In this document: positions 45,215 to 53,867 of the stretch, in pieces | How positions within the stretch are numbered: the first letter of the stretch is position 1 | How the letters are laid out: every line of letters begins with the position of its first letter | Source of the DNA: Candidatus Nanopelagicales bacterium | GTDB taxonomy: Bacteria; Actinomycetota; Actinomycetes; S36-B12 | Direction of reading: 5' to 3' | Length of the DNA stretch: 64,000 nucleotides | Assembly: GCA_018402075.1 (NCBI GenBank) | Contig: JAGYJP010000001.1 | Coordinates: 248,001 to 312,000 of the forward strand | The notes under the pieces: generated by a model | Seen by the model: the letters and a program-made list of their open reading frames with translations, nothing else | The model's database searches: none | Told to the model about the DNA's origin: nothing | Program-made: the position numbers and the translations under genes

Positions 45215-46867
45215 ATGTCTCAGGTACCCCAGCACAGTGTTGTAATTGAAGGAAAAAAACGCTGGGTTGCTTTAGTTTTCCTGGCACTGGGCGTGGCCAT
45301 GATCATTCTCGATGCCACCGTGGTGAATGTCGCCATTCCCACAATGGTCACCGACCTAAATCTCACCATCAATGACGCCGAGTGGATTAACGCCGCCTAC
45401 TCCCTGACATTTGCATCGCTGCTGATTTTCTTCGGGCGTTTGGCTGATCTCTTTGGTCGCAAGTTGCTTTTTGTTATTGGTGTCGTCACATTCATGGTAT
45501 CCAGCGCCCTCGTTGCGGCATCTGATTCGTCCATCACATTAATTGGTGCACGTTCCCTGCAGGGAATCGGCGCAGCCATGATTTTGCCGGCGTCACTCTC
45601 GGTGATCAACTCTGTGTTCGTTGGTAAATCACGTGCCGTCGCCTTTGCCGTATGGGGTGGAACTATCGGAGGCATGGCTGCTCTAGGGCCACTTGTCGGT
45701 GGTTGGTTGACCGAGTACGCATCATGGCACTGGGCATTTCTGATCAATATTCCCATCGGCATCATTGTGGTCATTGGTGTTCTCGCAGTTGTCCCCGAAA
45801 CCCGCGGCGTTACAGACCGCAAGGGTTTCGATATTCCCGGCACACTCTTGATCACTTTGGGATTACTCGGCATTGTCTTCGCCGTAATTGAGGGCCAGCG
45901 TTACGGATGGATCACACCGGTCGCCGAATTCAAGATCGGTAGTTGGGTATGGCCATTGCAATCTGTGTCGATTGTGCTGGTATCAGGAATACTCGGCGTG
46001 ATCGCCTTGTTGGCCATGTTGGTTGTTGAAAAGCGACGACTCGCAGCCGGCAAAGTTGTGCTGCTTGATCTACGGTTGTTCCGCATCAAGAGTTTCGGCG
46101 CCGGCAACGGTGTGGCACTGGTTGTCAGTTTGGGTGAATTCGGATTGCTCTTTGCCATTCCACTATTCCTCCAGGCAACTCGCGGCTACAACGCCTTGGA
46201 AACGGGTGTCATCTTGCTGGCACTTGCCATTGGCTCATTTGTGGCATCGGGCCTAGGCGCGCCATTGTCTCAACGCATGGGTCCGGTCAGAGTGCTGCAA
46301 TTGGGCATGTTGCTCGAAGTAATTGGTATTGCCGGACTCGGATTCGTCATTTCCACGGAAATCACCGGCTGGGGCATGGCACCGTGGTTGTTCATTTACG
46401 GCATGGGTGTTGGTTTCGCCACCGCCCAGCTCACCGGTGTCATTCTTTCGGAGGTTCCAGTCGCCGAGTCTGGCCAGGCCAGTGCGGTGCAATCAACTTC
46501 ACGCCAAGTTGGAGCGGCTATTGGTACCGCCATCATTGGCACCACACTGCTTATTGGGTTGGGGTCAACGGCGGGTCACTTGGAAGACAAGGGTGTGCCG
46601 CCCGCTCAGGCTCAACAGGTCAGTGACGTTGTTGCCAATAGCGCGGGTCAAGCGATTCCCTCCCTTGCCAGCCAACCTGATGGTGATGTTCTGGAGGCGG
46701 GTGCGGCCGAGGGATTCGTCACGGCCATTAAGAGTGTGGCCTTGGTGGCCGGCATCATGGTATTCCTTGGTCTACTCCTGAGCTTCATGCTTCCCAAAAA
46801 CACCGCCCGAGTGGTGTCGGAAGGTTATGAACCACCGGGTGAGCACGCGCGACACGCTTCAACCTAA
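45215..46867 (+). CDS. MFS exporter of the DHA2/EmrB-QacA family
   Basis: A 550-residue proton-coupled drug or metabolite exporter with about fourteen transmembrane helices. Motif A-like GRLADLFGRKLLF lies after helix 2, the DATVVNVAIPTM motif D1 in helix 1, and the ARSLQGIGAAMILPASLSVI stretch in helix 4-5. The long C-terminal soluble tail (about 475-520) is an extracytoplasmic loop typical of the group. A good AAGGAG site precedes the ATG. Substrate unknown. Confidence 0.92.
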   Translation: MSQVPQHSVVIEGKKRWVALVFLALGVAMIILDATVVNVAIPTMVTDLNLTINDAEWINAAYSLTFASLLIFFGRLADLFGRKLLFVIGVVTFMVSSALVAASDSSITLIGARSLQGIGAAMILPASLSVINSVFVGKSRAVAFAVWGGTIGGMAALGPLVGGWLTEYASWHWAFLINIPIGIIVVIGVLAVVPETRGVTDRKGFDIPGTLLITLGLLGIVFAVIEGQRYGWITPVAEFKIGSWVWPLQSVSIVLVSGILGVIALLAMLVVEKRRLAAGKVVLLDLRLFRIKSFGAGNGVALVVSLGEFGLLFAIPLFLQATRGYNALETGVILLALAIGSFVASGLGAPLSQRMGPVRVLQLGMLLEVIGIAGLGFVISTEITGWGMAPWLFIYGMGVGFATAQLTGVILSEVPVAESGQASAVQSTSRQVGAAIGTAIIGTTLLIGLGSTAGHLEDKGVPPAQAQQVSDVVANSAGQAIPSLASQPDGDVLEAGAAEGFVTAIKSVALVAGIMVFLGLLLSFMLPKNTARVVSEGYEPPGEHARHAST

Positions 46868-46901
46868 TCAGACCCTCAACCCGCATGCTCCCGGACTTGT
46901 G

Positions 46902-46930
46902 TTAATGTTAATGAAATTCATTACCATTAA
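46902..46930 (+). promoter_or_regulatory. 29-nt near-perfect palindrome, probable Fur/Zur-type operator
   Basis: TTAATGTTAATGAAATTCAT continuing TACCATTAA is symmetric about A46916 with a single mismatched pair in 14; its core TAATGAA-A-TTCATTA is perfect. It reaches the AAGGAG ribosome site of the HU-like gene, so a bound repressor would block transcription. ATTCATTACCATT inside it matches 11 of 13 bases of ATTCATTTTCATT before znuA (50732-50744), which argues for the zinc regulator at 53470 as the ligand. Confidence 0.75.
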
Positions 46931-46938
46931 GGAGCCCC

Positions 46939-47217
46939 ATGAACAGGTCTGAACTCATTGCCGCCACCGCTGCTCGCTGCGGAGCCACCAACACCACCGC
47001 CGATCAAGTGATTAGCGCCATGCAGTCGGTCATTACCGAAGCCCTCGTTAAGGGTGATCGGGTCGCTATCCCAGGGTTTCTGACCCTCGATGTGGCCGAG
47101 CGCGATGCCCGTACCGGCCGCAACCCCCGCACGGGCGAACCCATTGAGATCGCTGCTCGGACCGTGGTGCGGATCAGTGCCGGCCAGGCACTCAAGCGCG
47201 CGGTTGCAGGAGGCTAG
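46939..47217 (+). CDS. HU-family DNA-binding protein
   Basis: A 92-residue histone-like protein with the full HU fold: N-terminal helices MNRSELIAATAARCGATNTTADQVISAM, the beta-arm region FLTLDVAERDARTGRNPRTGEPIEI, and the last helix VVRISAGQALKRAVAGG. The Pro in the arm (RNPRTGE) is the DNA-kinking residue. The Lys-rich tail of the major actinobacterial HupB is missing. It is preceded by a large palindrome and followed after two bases by a zinc-ribbon gene, so it may be a zinc-regulated paralogue rather than the main HU; this is inference. Confidence 0.93.
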   Translation: MNRSELIAATAARCGATNTTADQVISAMQSVITEALVKGDRVAIPGFLTLDVAERDARTGRNPRTGEPIEIAARTVVRISAGQALKRAVAGG

Positions 47218-47219
47218 GA

Positions 47220-47426
47220 ATGGGCCCTGAATTCACCGGGTGCCTGACAATTGACCAGCGAGGTATTCCGACCAATGTTTGCCTAATGTGCGGATCGAAT
47301 CTCATGCTCATAAAAGCTGTTTTTGAAGATTATGAGTTAGCGGGTTACCTACTTGACGCTGAGTGCGCGGAATGTGGGAGCCCGCTAACCGCACCGTGTC
47401 CGGTGGATCGACCCGAGTATGAGTAG
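47220..47426 (+). CDS. Small zinc-ribbon-like protein
   Basis: A 68-residue protein with two CxxC pairs, CLMC at 21-24 and CAEC at 49-52, plus lone Cys at 8 and 60. The pairs are spaced like a zinc ribbon. It starts two bases after the HU stop and must share the HU promoter. I do not recognise a named family. Linkage to a likely Zur operator suggests a role in zinc storage or zinc-dependent binding. Confidence 0.72.
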   Translation: MGPEFTGCLTIDQRGIPTNVCLMCGSNLMLIKAVFEDYELAGYLLDAECAECGSPLTAPCPVDRPEYE

Positions 47427-47517
47427 CTGCACGGTGAATGCAAGATCTTTTCCCATGTAAATTCAACATCTGATATTAAAATTACATGGTAATCGAAGTC
47501 CTGGGTAACCTGCATGC

Positions 47518-47820
47518 ATGTATGCGGTCATCTTTCACTCTATAAGAACCGAGCACTCAGAAGAGTTGTACCAATTCCACTCAGAGAGAATGCTGGAATT
47601 GGTCCGGCAGGTTCCCGGGTTCATCTCTATCGTGAGTCATCGAGACCCTGAAACGCGAAGCGGCGTGACTGTTGCCTACTTTGAGACTCTGGAATCGATC
47701 AAGGTGTGGCGAGAAAATCCAGAGCACATGGCAGTCCAGGAACTTGGCAAGAGTCACTTTTATAGTTGGTATGAGTTAAAGGTGCTTAAAGTCGAACGAA
47801 GTTACAACTGGACCCTTTGA
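47518..47820 (+). CDS. ABM-domain (antibiotic biosynthesis monooxygenase-like) protein
   Basis: A 100-residue dimeric alpha+beta barrel protein. The pattern YAVIFHSIRTE, then a helix LYQFHSERMLELVRQVPGFISI and GVTVAYFETLESIKVWRENPEH fits the ABM superfamily. Known members include monooxygenases and haem-degrading enzymes; no haem ligand is evident here. Function is not assigned. Confidence 0.78.
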   Translation: MYAVIFHSIRTEHSEELYQFHSERMLELVRQVPGFISIVSHRDPETRSGVTVAYFETLESIKVWRENPEHMAVQELGKSHFYSWYELKVLKVERSYNWTL

Positions 47821-47860
47821 GAAATTCCACCTCGCTGCATTCAGTATTTACATTCAGTAC

Positions 47861-49240
47861 TTAGCTGGCAGGAAGTCGAATAGCCAACCAATCATTCACG
47901 GCATCAAGGCCAATGCGTTCCTGCTGCATGCTGTCGCGTTCCCGAATGGTGACCGCTTGGTCTTCCAGTGTCTCAAAATCGACCGTGATGCAGTACGGCG
48001 TTCCAATTTCATCTTGACGACGGTAACGCCGACCGATGGCACCGGCATCGTCAAAGTCAATATTCCACTTTTTGCGTAATTGCGCGGCGAGGTCTTTTGC
48101 TTTGGGTGTGAGATCGGCATTGCGCGAGAGCGGAAGAACGGCCGCTTTGACAGGTGCCAAACGTGGATCAAAATGCAAGACGGTGCGCTTATCCACTCCG
48201 CCCTTGGAGTTGGGTGCTTCATCTTCGTCATAAGCGTCCAGCATGAACGCCAAAACGGCTCGAGTGAGACCAGCTGCAGGTTCAATAACAAAGGGGGTCC
48301 AACGCTCCCCCGTTTCCTGATCAAAATAACTTAAATCAGTTCCCGAGTGTTCGGTGTGGGTCTTGAGATCAAAGTCGGTGCGATTGGCAACGCCCTCAAG
48401 TTCAGCCCACTCGCTGCCAGCGAAACGGAATCGATACTCAATATCAACCGTTCGCTTGGAGTAATGGCTCAATTTTTCTTTTGGATGCTCGAATCGACGC
48501 ATGTTCTCCGGGTTCAGACCCAAATCCACGTACCAATCCCAGCGCTGATCAAGCCAATAGTCGTGCCATTCTTCATCTGTTCCTGGCTGAACAAAAAATT
48601 CCATTTCCATTTGCTCGAACTCACGAGTACGGAAAATGAAATTACCCGGGGTGATTTCATTGCGAAAACTCTTTCCGGTTTGACCAATTCCAAATGGTGG
48701 CTTCTTACGAGCGGCCGTCATGACATTGAGGTAGTTCACGAAAATACCTTGGGCGGTTTCAGGGCGCAGGTAGTGAACCGCGCCAGCATCTTCAACTGCA
48801 CCAATTGAGGTGCGCAGCATGCCGTTGAAGTCACGCGGCTCGGTGAATTGCCCTTTTGTTCCGCAGTTGACGCAGTTGATACTCGCCAGACCATCGGCCG
48901 GCTCCTTGCCCCCGTGTTTTTCTGCATAAGCCTCGAGGAGTTGATCGGCTCGGTAGCGCTTATGACAGTTTTTACATTCGGTAAGTGGATCCACAAAAGC
49001 ATTAACGTGCCCGGAGGCCTCCCACACCTGGGGGGCAAGAATCACCGAGGAATCAAGCCCTACGACATCGTCTCGCTGGCGCACCACCGCCTGCCACCAT
49101 TGGCGGCGAATATTTTCCTTGAGTTCAACACCCAGGGGTCCGTAGTCCCACGCCGAGCGTGTTCCGCCGTAGATCTCCGAGGAGGGGAATACAAACCCAC
49201 GTCGCTTGGCAAGGTTGACTATTGCTTCTACGCGATCCAT
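47861..49240 (-). CDS. glyS: Glycyl-tRNA synthetase, single-chain type
   Basis: Charges tRNA-Gly with glycine in translation. The 459-residue class II enzyme starts with [29 protein letters not shown], contains motif 2 ([25 protein letters not shown], about 195-220) and motif 3 ([14 protein letters not shown], about 335), and ends in an anticodon-binding domain. This alpha2 form is normal for Actinobacteria. It is encoded leftward, facing a plus-strand ABM gene. Confidence 0.97.
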   Translation of the reverse strand: MDRVEAIVNLAKRRGFVFPSSEIYGGTRSAWDYGPLGVELKENIRRQWWQAVVRQRDDVVGLDSSVILAPQVWEASGHVNAFVDPLTECKNCHKRYRADQLLEAYAEKHGGKEPADGLASINCVNCGTKGQFTEPRDFNGMLRTSIGAVEDAGAVHYLRPETAQGIFVNYLNVMTAARKKPPFGIGQTGKSFRNEITPGNFIFRTREFEQMEMEFFVQPGTDEEWHDYWLDQRWDWYVDLGLNPENMRRFEHPKEKLSHYSKRTVDIEYRFRFAGSEWAELEGVANRTDFDLKTHTEHSGTDLSYFDQETGERWTPFVIEPAAGLTRAVLAFMLDAYDEDEAPNSKGGVDKRTVLHFDPRLAPVKAAVLPLSRNADLTPKAKDLAAQLRKKWNIDFDDAGAIGRRYRRQDEIGTPYCITVDFETLEDQAVTIRERDSMQQERIGLDAVNDWLAIRLPAS

Positions 49241-49264
49241 GCCCTCAGTCTATTAAAGGACAAA

Positions 49265-49780
49265 TCACCGACCGAGTTGCTGCTCCCGCACGGAGAGCAG
49301 CGCAGTGGCCGTATCCATATCAATGACATCGAAATCCTGAAAGTGCCAGGACAACGCCTGAGTTCCCAGCGGGGAATTCACGCTCACAATTGATTGATAC
49401 AGGAACTGCAATGAATTGATCGCCGTCTTGGGACAGACGGGAACTGCCAAAACGCAATGGAGCGCCCCCTGTTGCTTCAGCCAGGCGCCACATGCGCGCG
49501 CGGCTGTGCCGGTCTCAACGCCATCGTCTACCACCACAACTACGCGGGATGCGAGATTGAGCTCACGATCAGGGTTGGCAGCAAAGCCCGCAACCTGCAC
49601 GCCATTTGAAGTTCTCTCCACATGCAATGGTGCAAGATCACGCGCCCCCATAATGCTTTCGATCCCGAGTACCACCGGAACTCCGTTAGGCATGATCGGT
49701 GCCAGGAGTACTTCAGCAGGTAGGTCCGCGAGGCGAGCCCCTAACTCGGCGCCCGCATCAAAAAGATTCGCGAACTTCAC
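49265..49780 (-). CDS. Phosphoribosyltransferase-family protein
   Basis: A 171-residue PRTase-fold protein with the PRPP-binding loop VVVVDDGVETGTAARACG near 85-102. The N-terminus starts with FANLFDAGAELGARLADL, common in PRT proteins encoded near hydrolases or repair genes. No nucleobase specificity is obvious. It is three bases from the downstream end of a neighbouring ABM-like gene and could form one transcript with it. Confidence 0.82.
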   Translation of the reverse strand: MKFANLFDAGAELGARLADLPAEVLLAPIMPNGVPVVLGIESIMGARDLAPLHVERTSNGVQVAGFAANPDRELNLASRVVVVVDDGVETGTAARACGAWLKQQGALHCVLAVPVCPKTAINSLQFLYQSIVSVNSPLGTQALSWHFQDFDVIDMDTATALLSVREQQLGR

Positions 49781-49782
49781 GG

Positions 49783-50229
49783 CTATTTTCCGCGTTCATA
49801 AGTAAATGCATCGGGTGCCAGTCCACTGGTAAATGAATCTGAGCCGTGCAAGCCCGTGACCTCGATGATCTCAGCCGTGAAAGAGTCACGTGTGCGGATA
49901 GAGATAAATGGGATCACTTCTGATTTGACCTGGTAGTTGCTCAACGCCTTTCGATAGTCGCCGACGTTGTTCCACCTGCTCACCAGAACATGTTCCACCT
50001 CAGAGTCCAGAGAGCGACCCAATTCAACTCCCAGACATCCTGGGTTGTTTCCGAGAATATTCATGCATGAGCCAAGGAATACTCTGTCCTCAGGTTCATT
50101 CACGTCGAGTCGAGTGACGACCATTATTGGAGTCTCTTTCGTATTCATAAAGTCCGGCAGAGCGGGCAGTTCTGACAACGCAGCAGCTTCTTGTGAGTTT
50201 TCAGTGGACACACGGTCACGGTAATGCAC
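49783..50229 (-). CDS. ABM-like dimeric alpha/beta-barrel protein
   Basis: A 148-residue protein with an ABM-type core from about 32 to 115: MVVTRLDVNEPEDRVFLGSCMNILGNNPGCLGVELGRSLDSEVEHVLVSRWNN type strand-helix-strand spacing. It starts at GTG 50229, although later starts near the core are possible. Function unknown; it probably shares a transcript with the PRTase gene, which lies three bases downstream of its stop. Confidence 0.7.
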   Translation of the reverse strand: MHYRDRVSTENSQEAAALSELPALPDFMNTKETPIMVVTRLDVNEPEDRVFLGSCMNILGNNPGCLGVELGRSLDSEVEHVLVSRWNNVGDYRKALSNYQVKSEVIPFISIRTRDSFTAEIIEVTGLHGSDSFTSGLAPDAFTYERGK

Positions 50230-50288
50230 TCGCCCAGTAATCTCGCCTTAGCAAGCGGTTTGAATTACCTCGGGACACTGGAGCTCAC

Positions 50289-50705
50289 ATGGCATCGAAG
50301 AATAATAAGAACAAGAAGCCGGGTACCCAAGGTGCCAATAACTCCACCGGTCGCAAACCGTCCGTGAATCCCCCTGTGCGCCACCAAGCGGCGTCCAGAC
50401 GACCCACCGTCAGCCCGAGGCGTGCAGAATTTGAGCGCCGAAGCTTTCCTTATATGGCTCGACTCACCGCCATGCCTCGCTGGCTACTCATCATTGCCAT
50501 TGGATCCTCCCTCCTCCTCGGCTTAGTGCTTTCTGGCTCATTTGCGTGGCTGGGTGCAATATTTCTGCTCTTCCTTGCCATTTTCCTCGGTTGGCTGCTT
50601 GCCCTGTCATGGCCACTGTTAAGCGGTGGACGCAGATTTATTCGGCTCCTTGTCGTTCTGGCACTGATTGGTCTGGCCTTCTACAAAGTCACCGGACAAC
50701 TGTAG
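50289..50705 (+). CDS. Small membrane protein with basic N-terminus
   Basis: A 138-residue protein. The first 60 residues are rich in Lys, Arg, Asn and Pro and probably disordered; three hydrophobic helices follow (about 65-85, 88-108 and 118-136). This pattern, a basic tail on a small membrane domain, is common in conserved actinobacterial proteins near glyS and znu genes. No function is known. Confidence 0.75.
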   Translation: MASKNNKNKKPGTQGANNSTGRKPSVNPPVRHQAASRRPTVSPRRAEFERRSFPYMARLTAMPRWLLIIAIGSSLLLGLVLSGSFAWLGAIFLLFLAIFLGWLLALSWPLLSGGRRFIRLLVVLALIGLAFYKVTGQL

Positions 50706-50727
50706 AGCCCAACTTCCTTACCGAATT

Positions 50728-50744
50728 TGACATTCATTTTCATT
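50728..50744 (+). promoter_or_regulatory. Candidate Zur box before znuA
   Basis: TGACATTCATTTTCA (50728-50742) is a partial dyad, five of seven pairs, and contains ATTCATTTTCATT (50732-50744), close to the half-site of the palindrome at 46902. It lies about 20 bases before the znuA start. Zinc uptake operons are commonly repressed by Zur, which is encoded at the end of this same operon. Confidence 0.55.
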
Positions 50745-50761
50745 TAAAGTATTGTGGGGGC

Positions 50762-51823
50762 ATGACCAGATCCCGAATTGCCGCCGTTTCCGTTATTGCC
50801 ACCTCTGCCCTTGTTCTTGCCGCCTGCTCCAGTTCGGACTCAACCGACACACCCGCGGAGACAACTTCCGACTCCGCTGTGACCGAGACCGCCACCTCAG
50901 AGGCAGCTCCTAGTGAGGATTCAGGGGTAACGGTTGTAACCACCACCTCAATTTTGGGCGATGTCACCGAACAAATCGTCGAATGCGCTGGCGGCACTGT
51001 CACTGTCCTTATGCCAATTGGGACCGACCCCCATGACTTTTCCGCATCATCTGGCCAGATGGCGAGCATGATTAATGCTGATCTCGTGGTCACCAACGGC
51101 CTGGGCTTGGAATCAGGGCTCAAAGACTCACTGGCCAATGCCGCAACCGATGGTGCCAACATTTTTGAGGTAGGCCCTCTCATTGACCCCATTGAATTTG
51201 GATCTGGCAGCCACGATGAAGACGGTCACTCCGATGAAGACGGTCACTCCGATGAAGACGGTCACTCCGATGAAGACGGTCATGATCACGGTTCCCTAGA
51301 TCCGCATTTTTGGTTTGACATGACTCGGATGGCAGTTGCTGCGCAACTTATTGGTGCAGAGTTGACCGAAGTCACTGGAAACCAGGAATACACAACCTGC
51401 GCCGACACAACTGCCACTTCCCTACGCACCGCAGAAGGTGAAGTGCGCGCACTCCTCGAAGCCGTGCCTGTCGAGCAACGAATTCTGGTGACTGACCATG
51501 AGGCGCTTGGATACCTCGCCGATACCTATGGGTACGAAATTGCCGGAACGGTTATTCCCGCGGGAACCACCCTTGCTGAGCCGAGTTCTGCAGATCTGGC
51601 GAATCTCGTCAAAGTTATCAACGCCGAAGGCGTAAGTGTCATATTCACTAATGCCGCACAGCCGAGCGCATTGGCCGATGCTGTTGCCGCAGAAACCGGA
51701 CGAGACATTGCCGTTGTGCCGTTATACGTGGAAAGTCTAGGCGCACCTGATTCTCCCGCTGCAACCTACATTGACATGATGCGGACCAATGCTCAACTCA
51801 TATCAGAGGGTCTGCAAGGCTAA
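50762..51823 (+). CDS. znuA: Zinc ABC transporter substrate-binding lipoprotein
   Basis: A 353-residue exported metal-binding lipoprotein. The signal peptide ends in the lipobox LAAC (Cys about 20). The mature protein is a cluster A-I binding protein: an N-terminal lobe with a metal His in GTDPHDF, a His/Asp/Glu-rich loop near 150-175, the second His in LDPHFWFD near 183, a third in TDHEALGYLA near 245 and Asp near the end. The rich loop is built by 18-bp tandem repeats encoding HSDEDG, a possible zinc collector. The ATG at 50762 follows GGGGG. It is first of znuA-znuB-znuC-zur. Confidence 0.94.
   Translation: MTRSRIAAVSVIATSALVLAACSSSDSTDTPAETTSDSAVTETATSEAAPSEDSGVTVVTTTSILGDVTEQIVECAGGTVTVLMPIGTDPHDFSASSGQMASMINADLVVTNGLGLESGLKDSLANAATDGANIFEVGPLIDPIEFGSGSHDEDGHSDEDGHSDEDGHSDEDGHDHGSLDPHFWFDMTRMAVAAQLIGAELTEVTGNQEYTTCADTTATSLRTAEGEVRALLEAVPVEQRILVTDHEALGYLADTYGYEIAGTVIPAGTTLAEPSSADLANLVKVINAEGVSVIFTNAAQPSALADAVAAETGRDIAVVPLYVESLGAPDSPAATYIDMMRTNAQLISEGLQG
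51227..51280. repeat. Three exact 18-bp repeats within znuA
   Basis: CACTCCGATGAAGACGGT occurs three times in tandem, preceded by a 15-base partial unit at 51212. Each encodes HSDEDG and the repeats keep the reading frame, so copy number can change without breaking the gene. Confidence 0.95.
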
Positions 51824-51828
51824 CCCTT

Positions 51829-52671
51829 GTGGAGTGGTTCCTTGATCCGTTTGCACTTGGCTTTCAGCAGCGGGCACTAATAGGCGGTGTCCTTGCCGGA
51901 CTCATGACATCAATCGTCGGTACGTGGCTTGTTTTGCGTGGCATGAGCTTCTTTGGCGATGCCTTTGTCCATGGAATTGTCCCCGGCGTTGCCGCCGCAG
52001 TTGTATTCGATATCAATCCCCTTCTCGGCGCTGCCGTGGCAGCTTTCGTCATGGTCTTAGCAATTGAGGTAGTAAATCGCCAAACGTCATTGAGCGAAGA
52101 CACAGCCATTGGCTTGTTGTTTGTCGGAATGCTTGCACTTGGTGTAGTCATCATTTCTCGACTCGATTCCTATTCCGGAAGCCTGACAACAATCCTGTTT
52201 GGCGATGCTCTGGGTGTGACAGCAAGTGACTTGGTCACTCAATCGATACTTGCAGTCCTTGTGATTGGCGCGGCAACGGTTCTCTACAGGCCACTACTCG
52301 CTCTTTCCTTTAACGCGGAAAAAGCCGAGATGTGGGGGCTTAAACCCAATCGAGCCCATGCTGTTTTGCTGATTCTTATTGCAGCTGCAGTAATTGGCAG
52401 TTTTCAATCCATTGGGACACTGCTCGTTTTCGGGTTGCTTGTCGGGCCGCCAGCAACTGCAGCCTTAATCTCTCGAACTGTTCCCCGAATGATGCTCACT
52501 GCCGCAGTTATTTCCGTATTTTCGGTGTGGTTGGGATTGACATTGAGTTATCACTTCAACACTGCCGGGTCCGCCACCATGGCAATTGTTCCCATTGTGT
52601 TGTTCTTCATTGTTCTCACGGTGACTCGCCTACGGCCCAAGCGACAGGAATCGGTGAACGCCCATGCCTGA
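51829..52671 (+). CDS. znuB: Zinc ABC transporter permease
   Basis: A 280-residue integral membrane protein of the metal-type ABC-3 family with about eight helices. Signature stretches are IVGTWLVLRGMSFFGDAFVHGIVPGVAAA near residue 20-55 and SIGTLLVFGLLVGPPATAALI near 195. It forms the channel of the zinc importer with ZnuA and ZnuC. GTG start, five bases after the znuA stop; its 3' end overlaps znuC by eight bases. Confidence 0.93.
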   Translation: MEWFLDPFALGFQQRALIGGVLAGLMTSIVGTWLVLRGMSFFGDAFVHGIVPGVAAAVVFDINPLLGAAVAAFVMVLAIEVVNRQTSLSEDTAIGLLFVGMLALGVVIISRLDSYSGSLTTILFGDALGVTASDLVTQSILAVLVIGAATVLYRPLLALSFNAEKAEMWGLKPNRAHAVLLILIAAAVIGSFQSIGTLLVFGLLVGPPATAALISRTVPRMMLTAAVISVFSVWLGLTLSYHFNTAGSATMAIVPIVLFFIVLTVTRLRPKRQESVNAHA

Positions 52672-53443
52672 TGTCGTTGTGGGAACTGGAGTTGTCATTA
52701 CCCGAGGACCCCGTCTTGCCGTGGCAGCATCCGACTTCACAATCCCCGAAGGAAAAATCACCGCAATTATTGGACCCAACGGGAGTGGCAAATCTACCCT
52801 TTTACATGCCATTGCGGGTTTATTACCTATTGACTCTGGCAACCTTAGTGTCCTCGGCGCAACTCCTGAGTTGAGCCAATCGCGCATTTCCTATGTATTG
52901 CAATATACAACGGTGCCAGCTGGTACACCCCTGACAGTGGCAGAGGCGGTAGCCATGGGTCGCTACCCCACACTGGGATTCTTGGGTCGACCGACACAAG
53001 AGGACAAAGCGAAAGTTGCTGCAGCCATGGAGCGCCTTGAAATCACGAATTTAAAGAAGAGACACCTCACCGAACTTTCTGGCGGGCAGCGTCAACGTGT
53101 GTATGTGGCCCAGGGCATTGCCCAGGATCACTCCATGTTGCTCCTCGATGAACCGCTCACCGGGCTGGATATTAATTCAGCTAAGACCATCGACGCAATT
53201 ATTCACGATGAACCAACGCGTGGCTGTTCAGTTGTGTTGACCACACACGATCTCGAGGAAGCCCGCGCCGCTGATCATGTGATTTTGACCTCAGGGCGCG
53301 TTATTGCCAGCGGTGCGCCCAATTTTGTCTTGACTTCTGAGAATCTCACGAATGCGTATGGATTGGGAGCCTTGCACGACCACCGGCATGACCATAAACA
53401 GGGAAACATCAGTGATCACCACATTGATGATCACACACATTGA
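52664..53443 (+). CDS. znuC: Zinc ABC transporter ATPase
   Basis: A 259-residue ATPase that drives the importer. Walker A is GPNGSGKST (about 38), the ABC signature LSGGQRQRV (about 142), Walker B LLLDEPLTGLD (about 160) and the switch His in TTHDLEEA (about 190). The C-terminal tail is unusually His-rich (HDHRHDHK and HHIDDHTH) and may hold zinc on the cytoplasmic side. It overlaps znuB. Confidence 0.94.
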   Translation: MPDVVVGTGVVITRGPRLAVAASDFTIPEGKITAIIGPNGSGKSTLLHAIAGLLPIDSGNLSVLGATPELSQSRISYVLQYTTVPAGTPLTVAEAVAMGRYPTLGFLGRPTQEDKAKVAAAMERLEITNLKKRHLTELSGGQRQRVYVAQGIAQDHSMLLLDEPLTGLDINSAKTIDAIIHDEPTRGCSVVLTTHDLEEARAADHVILTSGRVIASGAPNFVLTSENLTNAYGLGALHDHRHDHKQGNISDHHIDDHTH

Positions 53444-53469
53444 TCGGCATACATACTAAAGTTGGCCCT

Positions 53470-53865
53470 ATGACATCTGTCGGTATTCGCTCAACCAAGC
53501 AACGCACAGCCGTCAGCGCAGCACTCAACGAACTCGAAGACTTTCGTTCGACCCAAGAAATACACGAATACTTGAAAGACCGTGGTGACAGTGTTGGATT
53601 AACCACCGTTTACCGAACACTTCAGGCCCTGAGTGCCGCAGGAGAAGTTGATGTCATTCTGCGTGAAGACGGTGAATCCATGTACCGCCTTTGCAGCGAT
53701 GCGCACCACCACCACCTTGTCTGCCGTCAATGCGGACATACAGTTGAAGTAGAGGGACCTACTGTGGAACGTTGGGCTGACTCAGTTTCCACTGCACATG
53801 GCTTCACCGACGTAAGTCACACGCTCGAAATTTTTGGCTTGTGTGCCAAGTGCAGTCGCAGCTAA
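53470..53865 (+). CDS. zur: Fur-family zinc uptake regulator
   Basis: A 131-residue repressor. The winged helix contains RSTKQRTAVSAALNELEDFRSTQEIHEYL and recognition helix VGLTTVYRTLQALSAAGEV; the metal domain has HHHHLVCRQCGHTVEVEG, then CAKC at the end, giving His and two CxxC zinc sites. ATG 53470 is preferred; a TTG at 53440 overlapping the znuC stop would add ten residues. Gene order with znuABC strongly supports Zur over Fur. It probably binds before znuA and the HU-like gene. Confidence 0.9.
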   Translation: MTSVGIRSTKQRTAVSAALNELEDFRSTQEIHEYLKDRGDSVGLTTVYRTLQALSAAGEVDVILREDGESMYRLCSDAHHHHLVCRQCGHTVEVEGPTVERWADSVSTAHGFTDVSHTLEIFGLCAKCSRS

Positions 53866-53867
53866 CA

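Noticed and set aside
51212..51280. CRISPR-like repeat array
   Set aside because: The 18-bp units have no spacers and lie inside znuA in frame; no cas gene is present in the window.
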